64,000 bases of DNA, taken from NCBI GenBank assembly GCA_019400425.1, contig JAFREE010000017.1:1-64000 (forward strand), given 5' to 3'. Under the pieces are notes generated by a model. That model worked only from the letters and a program-made list of their open reading frames with translations. It searched no databases and was not told the DNA's origin. Below are positions 35,865 through 48,591 of the stretch, one piece after another. The translations under genes were made by a program, and so were the position numbers. Every line of letters begins with the position of its first letter. The stretch's first letter is position 1. This stretch comes from Hymenochaete sp. R1. Lineage: Eukaryota > Basidiomycota > Agaricomycetes > Hymenochaetales > Hymenochaetaceae.

Positions 35865-37315
35865 ATGGGAAAGAAGGGAAGCTCAGACTCGAAGGGTGGA
35901 AAGAGAGGCGGAGGGTCTCACCATTCCAGGCGAATCCGAGCATTGCAATTCGAAGATGACTTTGCGAAACCTGAAAGCCTCATCGAAGACCTCAACGACC
36001 TCTCAATCCGTTCCTCCCTAGAAGATGATGATAAATCATCAAAAGGCAGAAACCGAGAAATTGACGTCCCAGTCGCTATGTGGGTCCGTATCCTCGCTCA
36101 ATGCATTAATCCACCATCATCAACTCACAGTGCGAGACATAGTAGGACTTCGATCACTGTGACCCACGACGATGTTCCGGAAAGCGTTTATCCAGGCTGG
36201 GCCTCATAAAAGAACTCAAAATAGGGACAAAGTGTCGTGGGATCGTCATCACGTACGTCGACGTCGGCATATCCCCCGCTTTTGCTATTCCGCTTTGGGA
36301 TTCATGCGCCGGTACTAACCAACGCTTACACTATCTAATGCATCTGTGCGCTGCGCATGTCGACGTTTCGTCCGATCGTACACTGCAGGCCGAAGGGCTC
36401 GCAGATCGTTAGCCCCGCTGACCGAGACATCGTTGCAGAAAAAGGACTGGCGGTCGTCGAGTGCTCGTGGGCGAAGCTGGAGGAGATACCTTGGCGCAGG
36501 ATCTCAAGTCCTCATGAACGTCTCCGTGAGTCTCCCCTTTCCCCCACTCACTCTATGCACATTGCATATTCGCGTATATTGACCATTGTGATCTTTTATT
36601 TTATTCTTCGACAATGCGATTGTAGTACCGTACCTCCTTGCTACGAACCAAGTCAACTATGGCAAGCCGTGGCGACTGAACTGCGTCGAAGCACTCGCGG
36701 CGGCGTTTTATATCACGGGTTTTGATGAATACGCAGAGAGACTGCTGGAGCCTTTCGATTGGGCAGCGTCGTTCTATGAAGTGAATAGGTGCGTAGATAA
36801 TGGCGATTCCGATTAATTTTATTCGCATCAAAGCTTATGCCTCATGCTTTATGTGAAGGCCTTATTTTGAGCGTTATCGCTCATGCGCTTCCGCTCAAGA
36901 AGTCAGCGCTGCTTCGGATACTATCATTCGGGAGCTCGAAGAGAGCTATCAACGCAGCCGGATCAAGGATAATGACGGTGAGTGATTAGATTCCTAGTAA
37001 ATCTGACTGACCGTCCCTTTATTCATTCGTTTCACTTCTTTTCACGTTTACCGGGTTCTTTCCTCCCATTCATGTGATTCTGTAACAATATCCTATGTAA
37101 TGTTTAATGCGGGCGCAGACGCGGGCAATGACCTACTCGTTGCGAACCCCAATCACCAACAATTCGTCGAATTAGAAGAAGAAGACGAGGACGAATATGC
37201 CGGAAATGATTCAAGTGGCGATTGGGAAGGGGGTGGCAACAGTACTGAATTACAGGGAAGCGAGGAAGAGAGAAGGTTGGAGAAAGGCCCGGGACTGGTT
37301 CCCAGTCGAGGATAA
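35865..37315 (+). CDS. TSR3: TSR3, 18S rRNA aminocarboxypropyltransferase
   Basis: Adds the acp group to the hypermodified pseudouridine in the 18S rRNA decoding region, late in 40S assembly. The N-terminus is basic (MGKKGSSDSKGGKRGGGSHH). After an acidic stretch, VPVAMW joins DFDHCDPRRCSGKRLSRLGL across an intron whose acceptor is ATAGTAG, then IKELKIGTKCRGIVI. The next exon reads IVSPADRDIVAEKGLAVVEC then SWAKLEEIPWRRISSPHERL, and after a further intron VPYLLATNQVNYGKPWRLNC and VEALAAAFYITGFDEYAERL. The C-terminus is acidic (EEEDEDEYAGNDSSGDWEGG), as in yeast Tsr3. About six exons. Confidence 0.93.
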
Positions 37316-37875
37316 AGTTTGTTTGACATGGTATATAGAGGTACGGACTCGTGTTTAAATTTCAAACAAAAAATGTTATGAAACGTGCTCATACGGTCAT
37401 CCAACTGCAAAGGGATCGTACGCCGACATTTTCTACTCTTTCTCCATGCCTATACCCTGTAGACATCCTCGGACATCTTCTGCCCTACCAACGTCCCCAT
37501 CCATTGTGAAACAAAACCGAGACGCGGGAAATCCGAGCCAGAAGACATCATTAACTTTCCAGAGGACTTAGTGCGCGAGCCCCCGCTTATAACTTAAAGT
37601 TAGATGAACGGCGGACTTCCCGCAGGCCCCGTATACAGATGTGGCGCTGATGTTGTCCACTTACAGCGAGAGAAGGCTGGAAGTATAAATGTGATCAGTA
37701 TTCCTGCTCCATCTGTATATATTAGGACGTCCGGGAGGAAGGTGTTATGAGCTTACTTGCATTCACTATCAATATAACCCAGCGCATTGCATTTGTCTCA
37801 TAGCAGAGGTTTCGCCAGAGGTAATTCGCTTTAGAGTTTCGTGCAAGGCCGCTGCGCAAAAGGTAATCTGGCTCG
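37316..37875. other. Convergent intergenic region
   Basis: Lies between the ends of TSR3 and the JmjC gene. No coding frame stands out; the two 3' untranslated regions are expected here. Confidence 0.5.
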
Positions 37876-39379
37876 CTAGAACCAAATGGAGACCGAAAAG
37901 CTCATATCTTGAGCCTGCATCGCATGCCACCACCCTGGTGGAAAGAACAACATATCGCCTTCCACCAAAGTCGCGCTGATAGCTTTCGGAACAACGTTCT
38001 CCAGGAATACGCGGTCATTCGTATGTGAGGACGAATCAAAGACGTCGTGTGGTGACGTGTTGGTTAGCATTGAGTTCGGAGAGCTTGAGGATGAATTTGA
38101 TGACGACGAAGTGCTCGTCATGAAACGGGTAACCTCTGGAGGAGCGAGCCACACGGTTTTACGCCCTACAACCTGGGCTGGTTCCATCACGAATGATGGA
38201 TATTAACTTTGGCAATGAACGTGGTTTAATAAGTCGATTGTCCGCTTACTGTAGATATTGAAATATGGGTCTATATGCGCGGGGGACATGACGCCTTTTG
38301 GTCCAATCCATACATTCGCGACCATCTCTTCCTCGTTCGCAGGTGGATGGTACGTAGGGTAAGAAAATGGGGCTTGAAGTGCTGCATACACATAGTCCGG
38401 GATAATGATGTCGTTTCGGAGAGACGGAATCTGCTTAAAGAGGTCGTGCTGGGCAAGATATTTGATTGGTTTTTCGCTTCTATGAGAAGATACTAAGTCC
38501 GACTGGAAAGAGAAAAGGTAAGCGAGAAAATCGTCCCAAGGTTCAATGCACTGTGTCCATTCGTCGGTCCTATAATCGCGTCCGATTTCAATAGGCACAA
38601 TTCGTCCCGGACCTCCCGCGTGCATTAAGTATGCTTTAGAAGACCAGAGGCGGTCTTGTATTGCAGGCCAGTCGGAAGCGCCGCACCTAATGATGAAGGG
38701 TGCTTGACTAAGTTTAGAGCGGAAAATCGATAACGACGGTGACTCCTCATAAATATCAATAAGTTTACTTGCACTTGCACACGATAAAAGACTTGATGGG
38801 TCATGAGTCTTTGAAAATGACTGCCGAGTATCTCTTAGGGAAGGGATGGTAGAAACGTGATTGAGCTTCGTGACTTGAATATGCCGTATTGCATCCAAAA
38901 CGATATCGTATCTTTCCTTCCCGGGACATCCAGCAATGATGATTGCGAGGTCAAGTCTCGAAATAACATTCGTCCAATGTCCGTCATCGCCGGAAATGGG
39001 TCCCGCTAGACAATCGAGCATAGCCCAGACTATGGAAGCGTCGGTATAAAGCCTTCGCCACGTTAAAGACTGACGTGGCTCTTTTGAGGTTCTTTTCATT
39101 CCTTTATAAGCATCTTCGCGCAATGAGCTCAGCGCCGATAGACGCTCGTCGGGGTCCCCGATACTTCTTTGTGCAGCAAGCAGGAGCCGTTGAATGTGTC
39201 GTTCATCCAATCCAACTAGGAGTAGAGACGAGAAGAGTTGAAGTTAAAAAAAATGCGGAATTGGACCAAATGAGAACGAGTGAAACGGCACCTGGTCTGC
39301 CATCGTAGCTGTCATCTTTATTGGATAAATCTGAGGCCACAAGGGCGAGCACATCTTGAGCGAAGGCTAAGAGGGCCAT
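37876..39379 (-). CDS. JmjC-domain protein, JMJD5/KDM8-like hydroxylase
   Basis: Predicted Fe(II)/2-oxoglutarate oxygenase of the cupin_8/JMJD5 type. The start exon at 39379 reads MALLAFAQDVLALVASDLSN and joins LDERHIQRLLLAAQRS across an intron. The N-terminal half is helical. The JmjC half has PFIIRCGASDWPAIQ, VNVWIGPKGVMSPAHIDPYF with the HxD metal pair, QVVGRKTVWLAPPEV across the last intron, and GDMLFFPPGWWHAMQAQD with the distal His. An unusual Ser-rich insert (STSSSSNSSSSSPNSM) lies between the two metal sites. It ends FSVSIWF. All metal-binding residues are visible. Histone demethylase versus protein hydroxylase activity cannot be told from sequence. Confidence 0.85.
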
Positions 39380-39695
39380 GATATTGCTATCGAAGACGTG
39401 TATTTTCCGAAAGGCATTCGGACTGATGGTGGTGGTTGCTGAACAAGACGCGAGACGCGGGTGATTTTCAAATGTATAGATCCATCATCATCCGATAAAG
39501 CGGTGGCTGTACCTCAACTTCCTAAAGAGGTTTAGCGCGAGAAGCGCGTGTTACGTCAACTGCGCAGGAGTGTCCGGGTTTATAAGAATGGGTTCATCTT
39601 CGCGTGCAATCTCCCCTTTGCACACACAACACACTTTCTCCCCTCGTTTTTATTTGCGCAACCCGGCTTCCCGTTCCGGCTGCCGATCACGCCAG

Positions 39696-42600
39696 ATGGC
39701 TTCTCGGTTAGTGATTATCTAATATTCTGCTTCTTCTCTCCCGAACCCAATCTGACTTTATTCTATTTATTTATTATTCCAGGTTAGACAGGCTATTGAT
39801 CCTGTTGGATACCGGGTCGTCGACGTCGGTGAGAACGACAGCCGCTAAACAACTCGCCCAACTCGCAGCCAAAAGCATACGCAGCGATGTTGTCGGCGAC
39901 GATGTCAATACAATTCGATACCATGGCTCTCCAGACGATCCTGCCGCCTGGGCTGAGCTCATGTCCGTTGTGGCAAGAGTATGTATACATTTGTTTGTGG
40001 CGTCCGTAGACCTCACTAAATACCCGTTTCTTTTGAAAAGGTTCTTCCTTATTTGCATTCTCGTTCTCACGACACACGAACGGCTGCTTCGGTCGCTCTT
40101 TCCCAAATATGCTCTCTTGTTCCTCTTTGGGAACCTCTGCAACACGACGATTCGAAGATTGCAATCGACCTTCCCGCACCTGAATTCCCCAACTTCTCCG
40201 TAAAACAGCTCATGGAGAGCAAGACTCGTCTACTTGCCTCTTCTGGTAAAGAATTCTCCAAGCCGACGGGCATCTTTCAAAGCAGCGCGGAAGTCCGCAA
40301 AGCTCGGAAAGAGGCCATGGGTCGTCTTGGCTTGGATTTTCTTGACGTTGCCGAAGACGATGACATGGATCTCGACAAGGAACTAGCAGCCGCTGATGAT
40401 GCTGTTCTTGACTCCGAGCCGAAGCTCGATTCACCAAAAGACGAGGTACCTGGCAGTAATGGATTCAGCTCACCTCCGTTAACGACTAAGGATACACCTC
40501 CTCTTGAACGACTCAAATCCTCCACACCCGGACCTTCTGAAGAAGAACTTACAGGAATGTCGGCCAGAGAGCGAAACAGGCTGAAACGAAAACGAAAACC
40601 TGGTAACTCTGCTTTCGTAGCCGCCCCTCCTGGACAAACCTCTGGGAACCGGTTCAATGGCTCATCAGCTACTGGTACTTCTTCGAAGTAATTTCTCAGC
40701 TAAATTTTAAAGTCTGTCTGAAATGTTAATTGCGTTGATAGGTCTCAATCAGTCTCCCAAGATGGACCGCCCACAAAATTAGCCCGAACAGACGACTCGA
40801 AGAGATCACCCGAACGCGCTGTTGTTGACCCTACAAAAGGCGGGGCCGTGGAGGCTAAGGCTGCACAACAGTCCAAGGCTCTTGAAGTGAAGCCCGGCGA
40901 ATGGGTTTGGAACGGTGTCGTGAAAGTGCTAGAAGTGGATCTTTTCAGCCCTGCTTGGGAAGTTAGGCATGGCGCTGCTATGGCGCTGCGCGAAATTTTG
41001 AAAGTTCAGGGGAAGGGTGGCGGGATGAAAGGTAAGTAATAGAGAATCTGCGATGTTCTATTCAACTAATTCGAATACGTTCGTATTTGTCCATAGCCAA
41101 TTGCTCTGCCGTCGAGAATGCGGTCAATCACGAACAATGGTGTAACTCGATCGCTGCCAACCTCCTCTGCATTTTCATCCTAGACCGTTTCGGCGACTTT
41201 GTTTCCGATCAAGTCATTGCACCCGTGAGAGAGACTGTCTCGCAAACTCTTGCTTCACTCCTCATCCACATGCCCCGCCGCTCCGTCTTCCACGTACACG
41301 AGATCCTGTTGCAGATGATCAAGCAAGACTTCACGCTGGCGCCTTCATCGCCGGACATGAAGGCAGCGCGAGGAACGAACACACATAGGAGATTTGCGGG
41401 AAAACAGTATGTTTGGGAAGTGCGGCATGTTGGGTTATTGGGGATCAAGTACGAGGTCGCTGTCCGTGGGGACCTTGTCGAAGATTGTTCAGTGAAGTCT
41501 GAGGACGAGGGTGACGCGACGAGCGGAAAAGGGGTTCTACGCGGAGTTGTAGATGCAGCAGTCCTGGGCTTAAGTGACAGCGATGATGATGTTCGAGCAG
41601 TTGCTGCTTCATGCCTGCTACCTATCACGAGCCAACTTGTCAAATCGCTCCCAGAAGAACTACCACGCGTACTATCGGTGCTATGGGCTTGTCTTGGGGA
41701 TATGAAAGATGACTTGAGCGCCAGCGTCGGTGTCGTCATGGACCTTCTCGGGAAACTCGTTGAGTTCGACAAAGTCATTGAGATACTGGCAAATCCCGAC
41801 GTCATGTGAGTTTTCCTCGACTACTATCGCTTTGAAAGACGCTAATTCAGTTGACATGCAGGCAACCCCTTACCAGCCTGGCTCCGACTCTCTTCTCTTT
41901 CTTTCGCCACACGATTCACTCCGTTCGCCTCGCTGTTGTCAATACCCTTCATTCTTTCCTCAAAGTTCCTAGTCTCCCAAACGATTGGATAACTCCAGAA
42001 TGTCTCCGACTACTTGTACAGAACCTTGTTGTGGAGGAACGAGGAGACATCCGAGCTACGACGCTTGATCTCTGGTCCACGTGTTTGGATATCCTAAGTA
42101 ATATTCCGGGATCAATGGAAACGATTGTCACCCAGCAACAACTGTTTGACTGGTATGAACTCGCGATGACGCCCCTTGGAGTTCCCATCAATCCTTCCCT
42201 CCTTTATCATCCATGTATGAACCATCCAAACGAAGCGGACATGCTACCCGAGAAGCATAATGTCGATAAGAGCATGCTCGCACAAGACCTCACGCTTGTC
42301 ACCGTCGAAGTCATTCTGCGGGCTCGGATAGCAACAGCTAAAGCCTTTGCGTGGCTCCTTGCAGCTTGGCCAGTGTCAGGCGAGCCTTTCGAGGATATGT
42401 TCAGGCCGATGCTAACCCATTACATCAAATCACCGAGCATGCTTCAAAAATTCCTCACAGCGGTCATCGTCGAAGAATGGGCAGTGAAAGCTGACATCAT
42501 GACTGCGGATGAGCGGCCTATGCTCGAGAGGTCTGAGCTCGCGGGAGAACTTGGGAGGGAGATCCTTGAATGGTTGCAAAACGAGCCGCCCGTGGCGTAC

Positions 42601-45600
42601 CACGAAATGTCGCTCACGTTGGGTAGGATTTTCAGCGAATGCACGGCGCTCCTACAGTCGTTCACCGTCGACTGCAAAGTCAATCCGAGCCTCATACCAA
42701 ATCTTGGGTCGTCTATTGATGTCAATGGTTCCGAAGAAGGCGCCTTCACGATTGCGACGGCAAGGAATGTCATAGGTTCGGTCTTCACTCAATTGAAAGA
42801 AAGCCTTGGACGGACGAAGAAGAAGGAACTTATCTCGCTTCATGACAAAAGACTCCGGTTGGACGGCTCAATCCAGCACTACGATCTTATCAAGAGCCAG
42901 CATGACGTGCGTATCTCAGCCGCGTTCGCTGCTGCGTACGTTGCCCTCAGATATATACCAAGCAAAGTATCTCCCATTGTCAAAGGTATCATGAACGGCG
43001 TCAAGGTTAGTTTTCGTGCTGGTTTATCTCATGATTTTTAACTAACGATGACTTACAGATTGAGGAGAACTTTGACTTGCAACAAAGATCTGCTGCTGCG
43101 GTGGCCACGTTTATCGCTTCCTGCATAAAAAGGCGGGTCTTGCAACCTCCGGAGAAGATCGTTAGGAATCTTTGTACGTTTTTGTGCCAAGACCTTGAGC
43201 AGACTCCCGCGTTCGAAATGGCGAAGGACCTCGAGCGAGGTATTCTATCCGCGAAGGCCATTATCGCTGGCGAAGCGGCGACGACCAATGGGAAAGGACT
43301 CAAGGCGACGAGTTCGCAGGGCGAGTTAACAGCAGATGCTTCCAAAGCTAAATTATCGCGGAGAGGCGCCGAACTGGCTTTCAAAGAGCTGTCTGCAAAA
43401 TTTGGGAAGGAGCTGTTTAATCACGTTCCTACAATGTGGGAGTTCATGGCCGGTGGGCTGTTGGCGGCCTATAAGTCTGGTATGTATCTCAACGTGGCAT
43501 TTAACGCCCCGATCTAAGCGCTTTAATTATAGATTCCGCTCGTGAGGGAGATAAGGCTATGCTAGAGAAGGCTCTTGGTCAAGATGTCATCGACTCGCTT
43601 AGTGTCTTGCGGGTCACAGCAACGACTCTTCACGATGACTTGCGACCTCGCTTGGTTGAACTACTTCCAAAGTTGGCTCTGGCTTTGCGAAGTCGGTTCG
43701 CGATTGTCCGACAATGTGCTGCACGCTGTTTCGCCACTATCTGCAACGTTATTACGATCCATTCTATGAAGTACATTATCGAGCATGTAATACCGCAAAT
43801 TGGTGATTCACGATCTACTACGAGTCGACAGGGCGCTGTCGAGCTGATCTATCGTAAGTTTTCCACGTCCGAAGCGGTGCATCACACACTTACATGGGTT
43901 GTGCAGATGTGGTACAGGACCTTGACATCAAGGCTTTACCTTACGTTATTTTTCTCATTGTTCCGATTCTTGGCCGGATGAGTGATTCGGATGACGACAT
44001 ACGAACGACAGCTACGAATACTTTTGCCTCTCTTGTCAAGATGGTTCCTTTGGAGGTGAAGTATCCTTGTCTAAAGAACTACAGGGGATGAGGTAGACTA
44101 ACATGCTTCATAGGCTGGTCTACCAGACCCTCCGGAATTTTCAGATGATTTGTTGCGAAAAAGAGATGAAGAGCGGACGTTCCTAACCCAACTTCTTGAT
44201 GGCACTAAAGTCGAGAAATACGAGATACCGGTAAAGATAAAGGCGGAACTCCGCAAATACCAACAGGAAGGTGTCAACTGGCTTGCGTTCCTTGCGAAGT
44301 TTCAACTGCATGGTATCCTGTGTGATGGTGAGTCCCACCTCTTTCGACCAATTAGGGAGTTTCTTTTTACTAACAAACTCTTATAGACATGGGTCTTGGG
44401 AAGACCTTGCAGTCTATCTGTATCCTGGCCAGCAAGCACCACGAGCGGGCTGAGAAGCACAAAGCATCGAGGACCCCTGACACTGTTCACCTCCCGTCCC
44501 TCATCGTTTGTCCTCCTACTCTCACCGGGCACTGGTACTATGAGATCCTCAACTACACGGATAACCTCAAGCCCATTATGTATGTAGGGTCTTCTCGCGA
44601 TCGTCAGCGCATAGCTCCCAAGCTCAGCTCTTTCGATGTGGTCATTACATCTTACGAGGTGGTACGAAACGACATCGCACATTTGGAAAGTTTGAATTGG
44701 CATTATTGCATTCTTGATGAAGGCCATGTCATCAAGAATTCACGCACGAAGCTCACGAAGTCAGTCAAGCGTGTTCGCGCAAATCATCGTCTTATTTTAT
44801 CCGGGACGCCGATCCAGAATAACGTGCTGGAGCTTTGGAGTCTGTTTGACTTTCTGATGCCAGGGTTTCTCGGGAGCGAGCATTCGTTTAACGAAAGGTT
44901 CGGGAAGCCGATCCTGTCGAACCGTGACGGGAAGTCAAAGAATGGAGAAGCAGCTGCACTGGCTCTCGAGGCTCTGCACAAACAAGTACTACCATTCCTA
45001 CTCCGTCGCTTGAAGGAAGATGTCCTTAACGATCTTCCGCCGAAGATCGTTCAGGACTATTACTGTGAATTATCGGATATGCAGAAGGTACTCTATGACG
45101 AATTCTCGAGATCCCACGCGCATAACTTTGCTCTATCGTCCGTCACGGCCACCAATGGCAGCGCAAAACCCGGTCAAGGGCAGCAGCATGTCTTCCAGTC
45201 GCTGCAGTACCTACGGAAGCTTTGCAATCACCCGGCTCTAGTCCTGAAAGACAAGTTAGCCGTGTCCGCAGCATTGTCGAGAGTGCAATCGCACTCGAGG
45301 GATCCCGCCGAGGGGCTGCGAGAAATCCAACATGCACCAAAGTTACTCGCCCTGAGGTACGCTAATTTCTCCCACTGGAGTTATTTTGATTGACGAGATT
45401 TTAAGGCAACTACTCAATGACTGTGGTATCGGAACCGGGGCATCCGAGAGTGTCGATACGTCGGGCAAGAGCGAACTACTTGAAACCGAAGACCCTTCGA
45501 CGTCCATAGTCTCTCAGCACAGGGTTCTGATTTTCTGCCAGCTGAAGCAAATGCTCGACATCATCGAGTCGGACCTCTTCAAGAAGCACATGCCATCTGT

Positions 45601-46206
45601 AACGTATATGCGCTTTGATGGCGATACCGATGCCCACAAGCGCCATGCTATTGTCCAGACATTCAACTCTGATCCTAGCATCGACTGCCTCTTGTTGACG
45701 ACACATGTTGGCGGTCTTGGACTCACGCTGACAGGAGCTGACACTGTTATTTTCGTTGAACATGACTGGAACCCCATGAAGGACCTTCAAGCTATGGACC
45801 GTGCGCACCGTATTGGGCAGAAGAAGGTCGTAAATGTCTACCGTTTGATCACCAAAGGTACTCTTGAAGAGAAGATCATGGGGTATGTATATTTACCGTA
45901 TCTCTTCCGTGAAACACGAGTCTTATTACTCTCCGTAGTCTTCAACGATTCAAGTTACACGTCGCTAGCTCGGTTGTAACGCAGCAGAACTCGGGTCTCG
46001 ACTCTATGGATACTGATAGGGTTCTCGACCTTTTTAAGCGCACATCAGAGGAAGAAGACGCGCTTGCGGAGAAAAAGCGGAAGGAGAAGGAGAAGGAGGG
46101 CAAGGCCGGTCAGAAAAACATCTTGGATGGTCTCGAAGATTTACCAGCCGAAGAGGAGTACGAGAACCTAAATCTTTCCAGCTTCTTAGGTTCTATTGGA
46201 CGTTAG
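39696..46206 (+). CDS. MOT1: MOT1/BTAF1, SNF2-family TBP-removing ATPase
   Basis: Uses ATP to strip TBP from DNA and redistribute it among promoters. The start at 39696 gives MAS-R then LDRLLILLDTGSSTSVRTTA, the conserved MOT1 N-terminus, followed by long HEAT repeats (EPLQHDDSKIAI..., WEVRHGAAMALREIL, VRHVGLLGIKYEVAVRGDLV). The C-terminal ATPase has motif I DMGLGKTLQSICILASKHHE, DEGH in motif II (ILDEGHVIKNSRTKL), LSGTPIQNNVLELWSLFDFL, and the second lobe LLLTTHVGGLGLTLTGADTV, FVEHDWNPMKDLQAMDRAHR then IGQKKVVNVYRL. It ends NLNLSSFLGSIGR. A product near 1,900 residues in over a dozen exons fits the family. Divergent from the JmjC gene by about 316 bp. Confidence 0.95.
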
Positions 46207-46525
46207 ATTTGTTATACCCCTTTCAAACTCTTGCATGCTCATAATTCTGCTATGAGATTTATCTTTATTGTTTCCTTTTCCGCAGATGTGCAGCATTATT
46301 CGACTTCTTTCACGATGCGTTATCCTTTTATGACATTCCTTTTTTTCCGATTAAAAGTTGCAAAGGATCTGTATAATCATAGCTTCAACTCCTTGATGTA
46401 GGGCATACGGTTTAATGTATATGTACTTTCCAGAGCTTAGTAATTGTCAATGTGAACGAAAGCAATTCGCAAAAAAAAGTAAGAGAGATGTTGTACAGTC
46501 AAACTGAAAAAAGTGAGAGTGAAGA
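46207..46525. other. Convergent 3' region
   Basis: AT-rich tract between the ends of MOT1 and the membrane glycoprotein gene, with T-rich runs and no coding signal. Expected to contain both polyadenylation regions. Confidence 0.45.
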
Positions 46526-47365
46526 CTAAAACAATTGGTATGGGGCACCTGGGCGAGGGGTATCAGGTCTCATTCGTCGCCGCAACCTCGGAATCGAAAA
46601 AGCAATAAGTAGCCCAATAGCACTGACTACCACACCGATCACCGTCCCAGCAATTGCCCCGGCGCTCAGAGTATGCGAAGACGAATCCGAACCCGATGAC
46701 GTCGCTGAGTCTGTCGAGTTCCCCGCCGTTGAATTCCCGAAGCACGATGTATCACCCGAGTCAAAGACGGAAAACGTCGGCGATTGCACAGACAGACCTA
46801 AGTTCCCACCGGTGTCATTTGCGACAAGGCTATATGCTCCCGCAGGCACGTCGACTGGATCCCAGACAACAAAGCAGGTGCGTGCGTCTACGCTGTTGGT
46901 CAGCGTGCGTGAGATGGGTAAGGGAGTAGTTCCCCCTGAGGAATTCTGTCCTGCTGAGACTGCGCGTTCGTTGGTAGCGACGATGGTAAGTGGTACGGAA
47001 ATATTCGAATCAAGCTCCCAGGTAAACGTTGCCTGTGAGCAGGTTGTTATATTTGACGGAGGCGGCGAGAATTGGATGGGGTTTGAGGGAAGTGATGAAG
47101 GAGCAGCGGATGTGCTCGATGCTCCCGAAGATGTGGCTGTAACAGAGATCGTGCTCGTGGCTATGGAAGTCGACGCGGGAGCTTCGGGAGATGAAGGCGT
47201 CAGACTTGTCGATGTGCTCGTTGTAGGCAATGACGTCGTAGATGAAGACGCAGAAGAAATACTACTTTTGTCGTCGTCCTCCGAATCTGAGCTCTCTCCG
47301 CTGGCATGTCTTGCCTTTATGGCAAGGGCGTAAGCCATGAACAGTGCAATGGGAGTCAGGCGCAT
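46526..47365 (-). CDS. Ser/Thr-rich cell-surface glycoprotein with one TM helix
   Basis: Intronless, 279 residues. A signal peptide opens the protein (MRLTPIALFMAYALAIKARH). Residues 25-95 are a Ser/Thr/Ala stalk suited to O-glycosylation. A domain with paired cysteines follows (CSQATFTWELDSNISVPLTI; VDARTCFVVWDPVDVPAGAY), reminiscent of the Ig-like or Kre9-type domains seen in fungal surface proteins. A single TM helix near residues 235-257 (AGAIAGTVIGVVVSAIGLLI) is followed by a short basic tail (RLRRRMRPDT). This layout matches basidiomycete mid2-like or sensor-type surface proteins; exact role unknown. Confidence 0.8.
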   Translation of the reverse strand: MRLTPIALFMAYALAIKARHASGESSDSEDDDKSSISSASSSTTSLPTTSTSTSLTPSSPEAPASTSIATSTISVTATSSGASSTSAAPSSLPSNPIQFSPPPSNITTCSQATFTWELDSNISVPLTIVATNERAVSAGQNSSGGTTPLPISRTLTNSVDARTCFVVWDPVDVPAGAYSLVANDTGGNLGLSVQSPTFSVFDSGDTSCFGNSTAGNSTDSATSSGSDSSSHTLSAGAIAGTVIGVVVSAIGLLIAFSIPRLRRRMRPDTPRPGAPYQLF

Positions 47366-48591
47366 TTAAATAGACCTGAATGTCGGGTTAAGTCAGATCA
47401 TATTCTTTCAGAACTCATACCAGCGACATGACTTACTATTGCCGCGTTTAAAATCCGAATGTTCAAGCCAAGCTTCAGGTGACAGAGTAAACCTCTTGGT
47501 CGTGGTCCGAGGGTAAGGTAAAAGTCGATCCACGCCTCAGCCCCGAACCCAGGCCAGTTTTTGAATTCCAGCCAGCACACCAAAGCACGCCGCAAGCATT
47601 AGCTTAAAACGTCTCCCGTGAGTACACAACGTTAATCAGGCTACAGATGAGAAGCTCTGTGGGAATGTTCTCAAGTGTAACCTGAGAAATGCCAAAGTCC
47701 TGGGCTCCATTTTCGCAGTTGCAATAATCGAACCGCTTTCGGCGCATTCTGTGTGAAATGAGATGCGCACGTCATGAGGTAGTGTCATCCTCTCGATGCT
47801 TTCCTTTGTTGCGTTTGCTTTCAAACGTGGTACCTTGGTGGGAAGGGAAGAGGGATTGAGACGAAAGACGTTACCGTTGACTGAGACTGAAGCGACGGTT
47901 CTCATTCCCACGCCACACGCAGCTTCAATCTTATCCATTTTTTTCAACACAAGAACATGAGAATTCATTGGGATCAAATTCCTGGACGAACCCTCTATGA
48001 TACAAAAAGAATACGTGAATAGCCTTGCAAATGTGTTGCGCACTGGCAGAAACATTCCGACGCGGAACAATACATTTTGAACTTTTTTTTTCGATAATAT
48101 TTGATATTGAAAATAACAGTCAGGACATTTTCCTCCGAAGAAACTACGAAGGTGAGGGTACACTTCACTACTTTAGCCAGAACCACCGCGAAGCTTTGTC
48201 TTCTATACGGTCGTCAACCTGGAATTGCAGTATGTGCTGTTTTAAGTGTATGTATTTTAATATTTCACAGTAGCTTCACATCGCTTCATGTTTGTATCTA
48301 TCTAGGAGTATATCAACGGTAAGATCGTGCAGTGGGCGTCGTAGGCCCTTGGCGTACTCGATTTCTAAATAGTATCATTTGGTCTCAGCCTCTGATGAGA
48401 AAAAAAAATCAAAAAAAAATCAACGCAACATCATCTCTGAGCTTGTCGGGGGGGGGATGGGGGGTGGGCAATCTATGAGTAAAGACACAAACATGGCATA
48501 CGTATGCACAGAGTTAGAATGTCCTACGGTACCCAAGTGGGAAACCATTTGAAGAAAAAGGGAGCTGATAAACCCTTCCCGCCTCTAACAT
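47366..48591. other. Gene-poor stretch with doubtful minus frame
   Basis: Holds a 175-codon minus frame (47636-48163) with no recognised motif; I do not trust it. A long A/T-rich patch near 48400 is followed by the G-run at 48448-48468. The distal end is the 3' flank of the hypothetical gene at 48592. Confidence 0.4.

Noticed and set aside
41209..41805. 198-codon frame antisense to MOT1
   Set aside because: Mirror of HEAT-repeat exons with Ser/Thr/Arg bias; a shadow frame.
47636..48163. 175-codon minus frame
   Set aside because: No motif, uneven composition and no splice or start support; kept only as a note on the gene-poor stretch.
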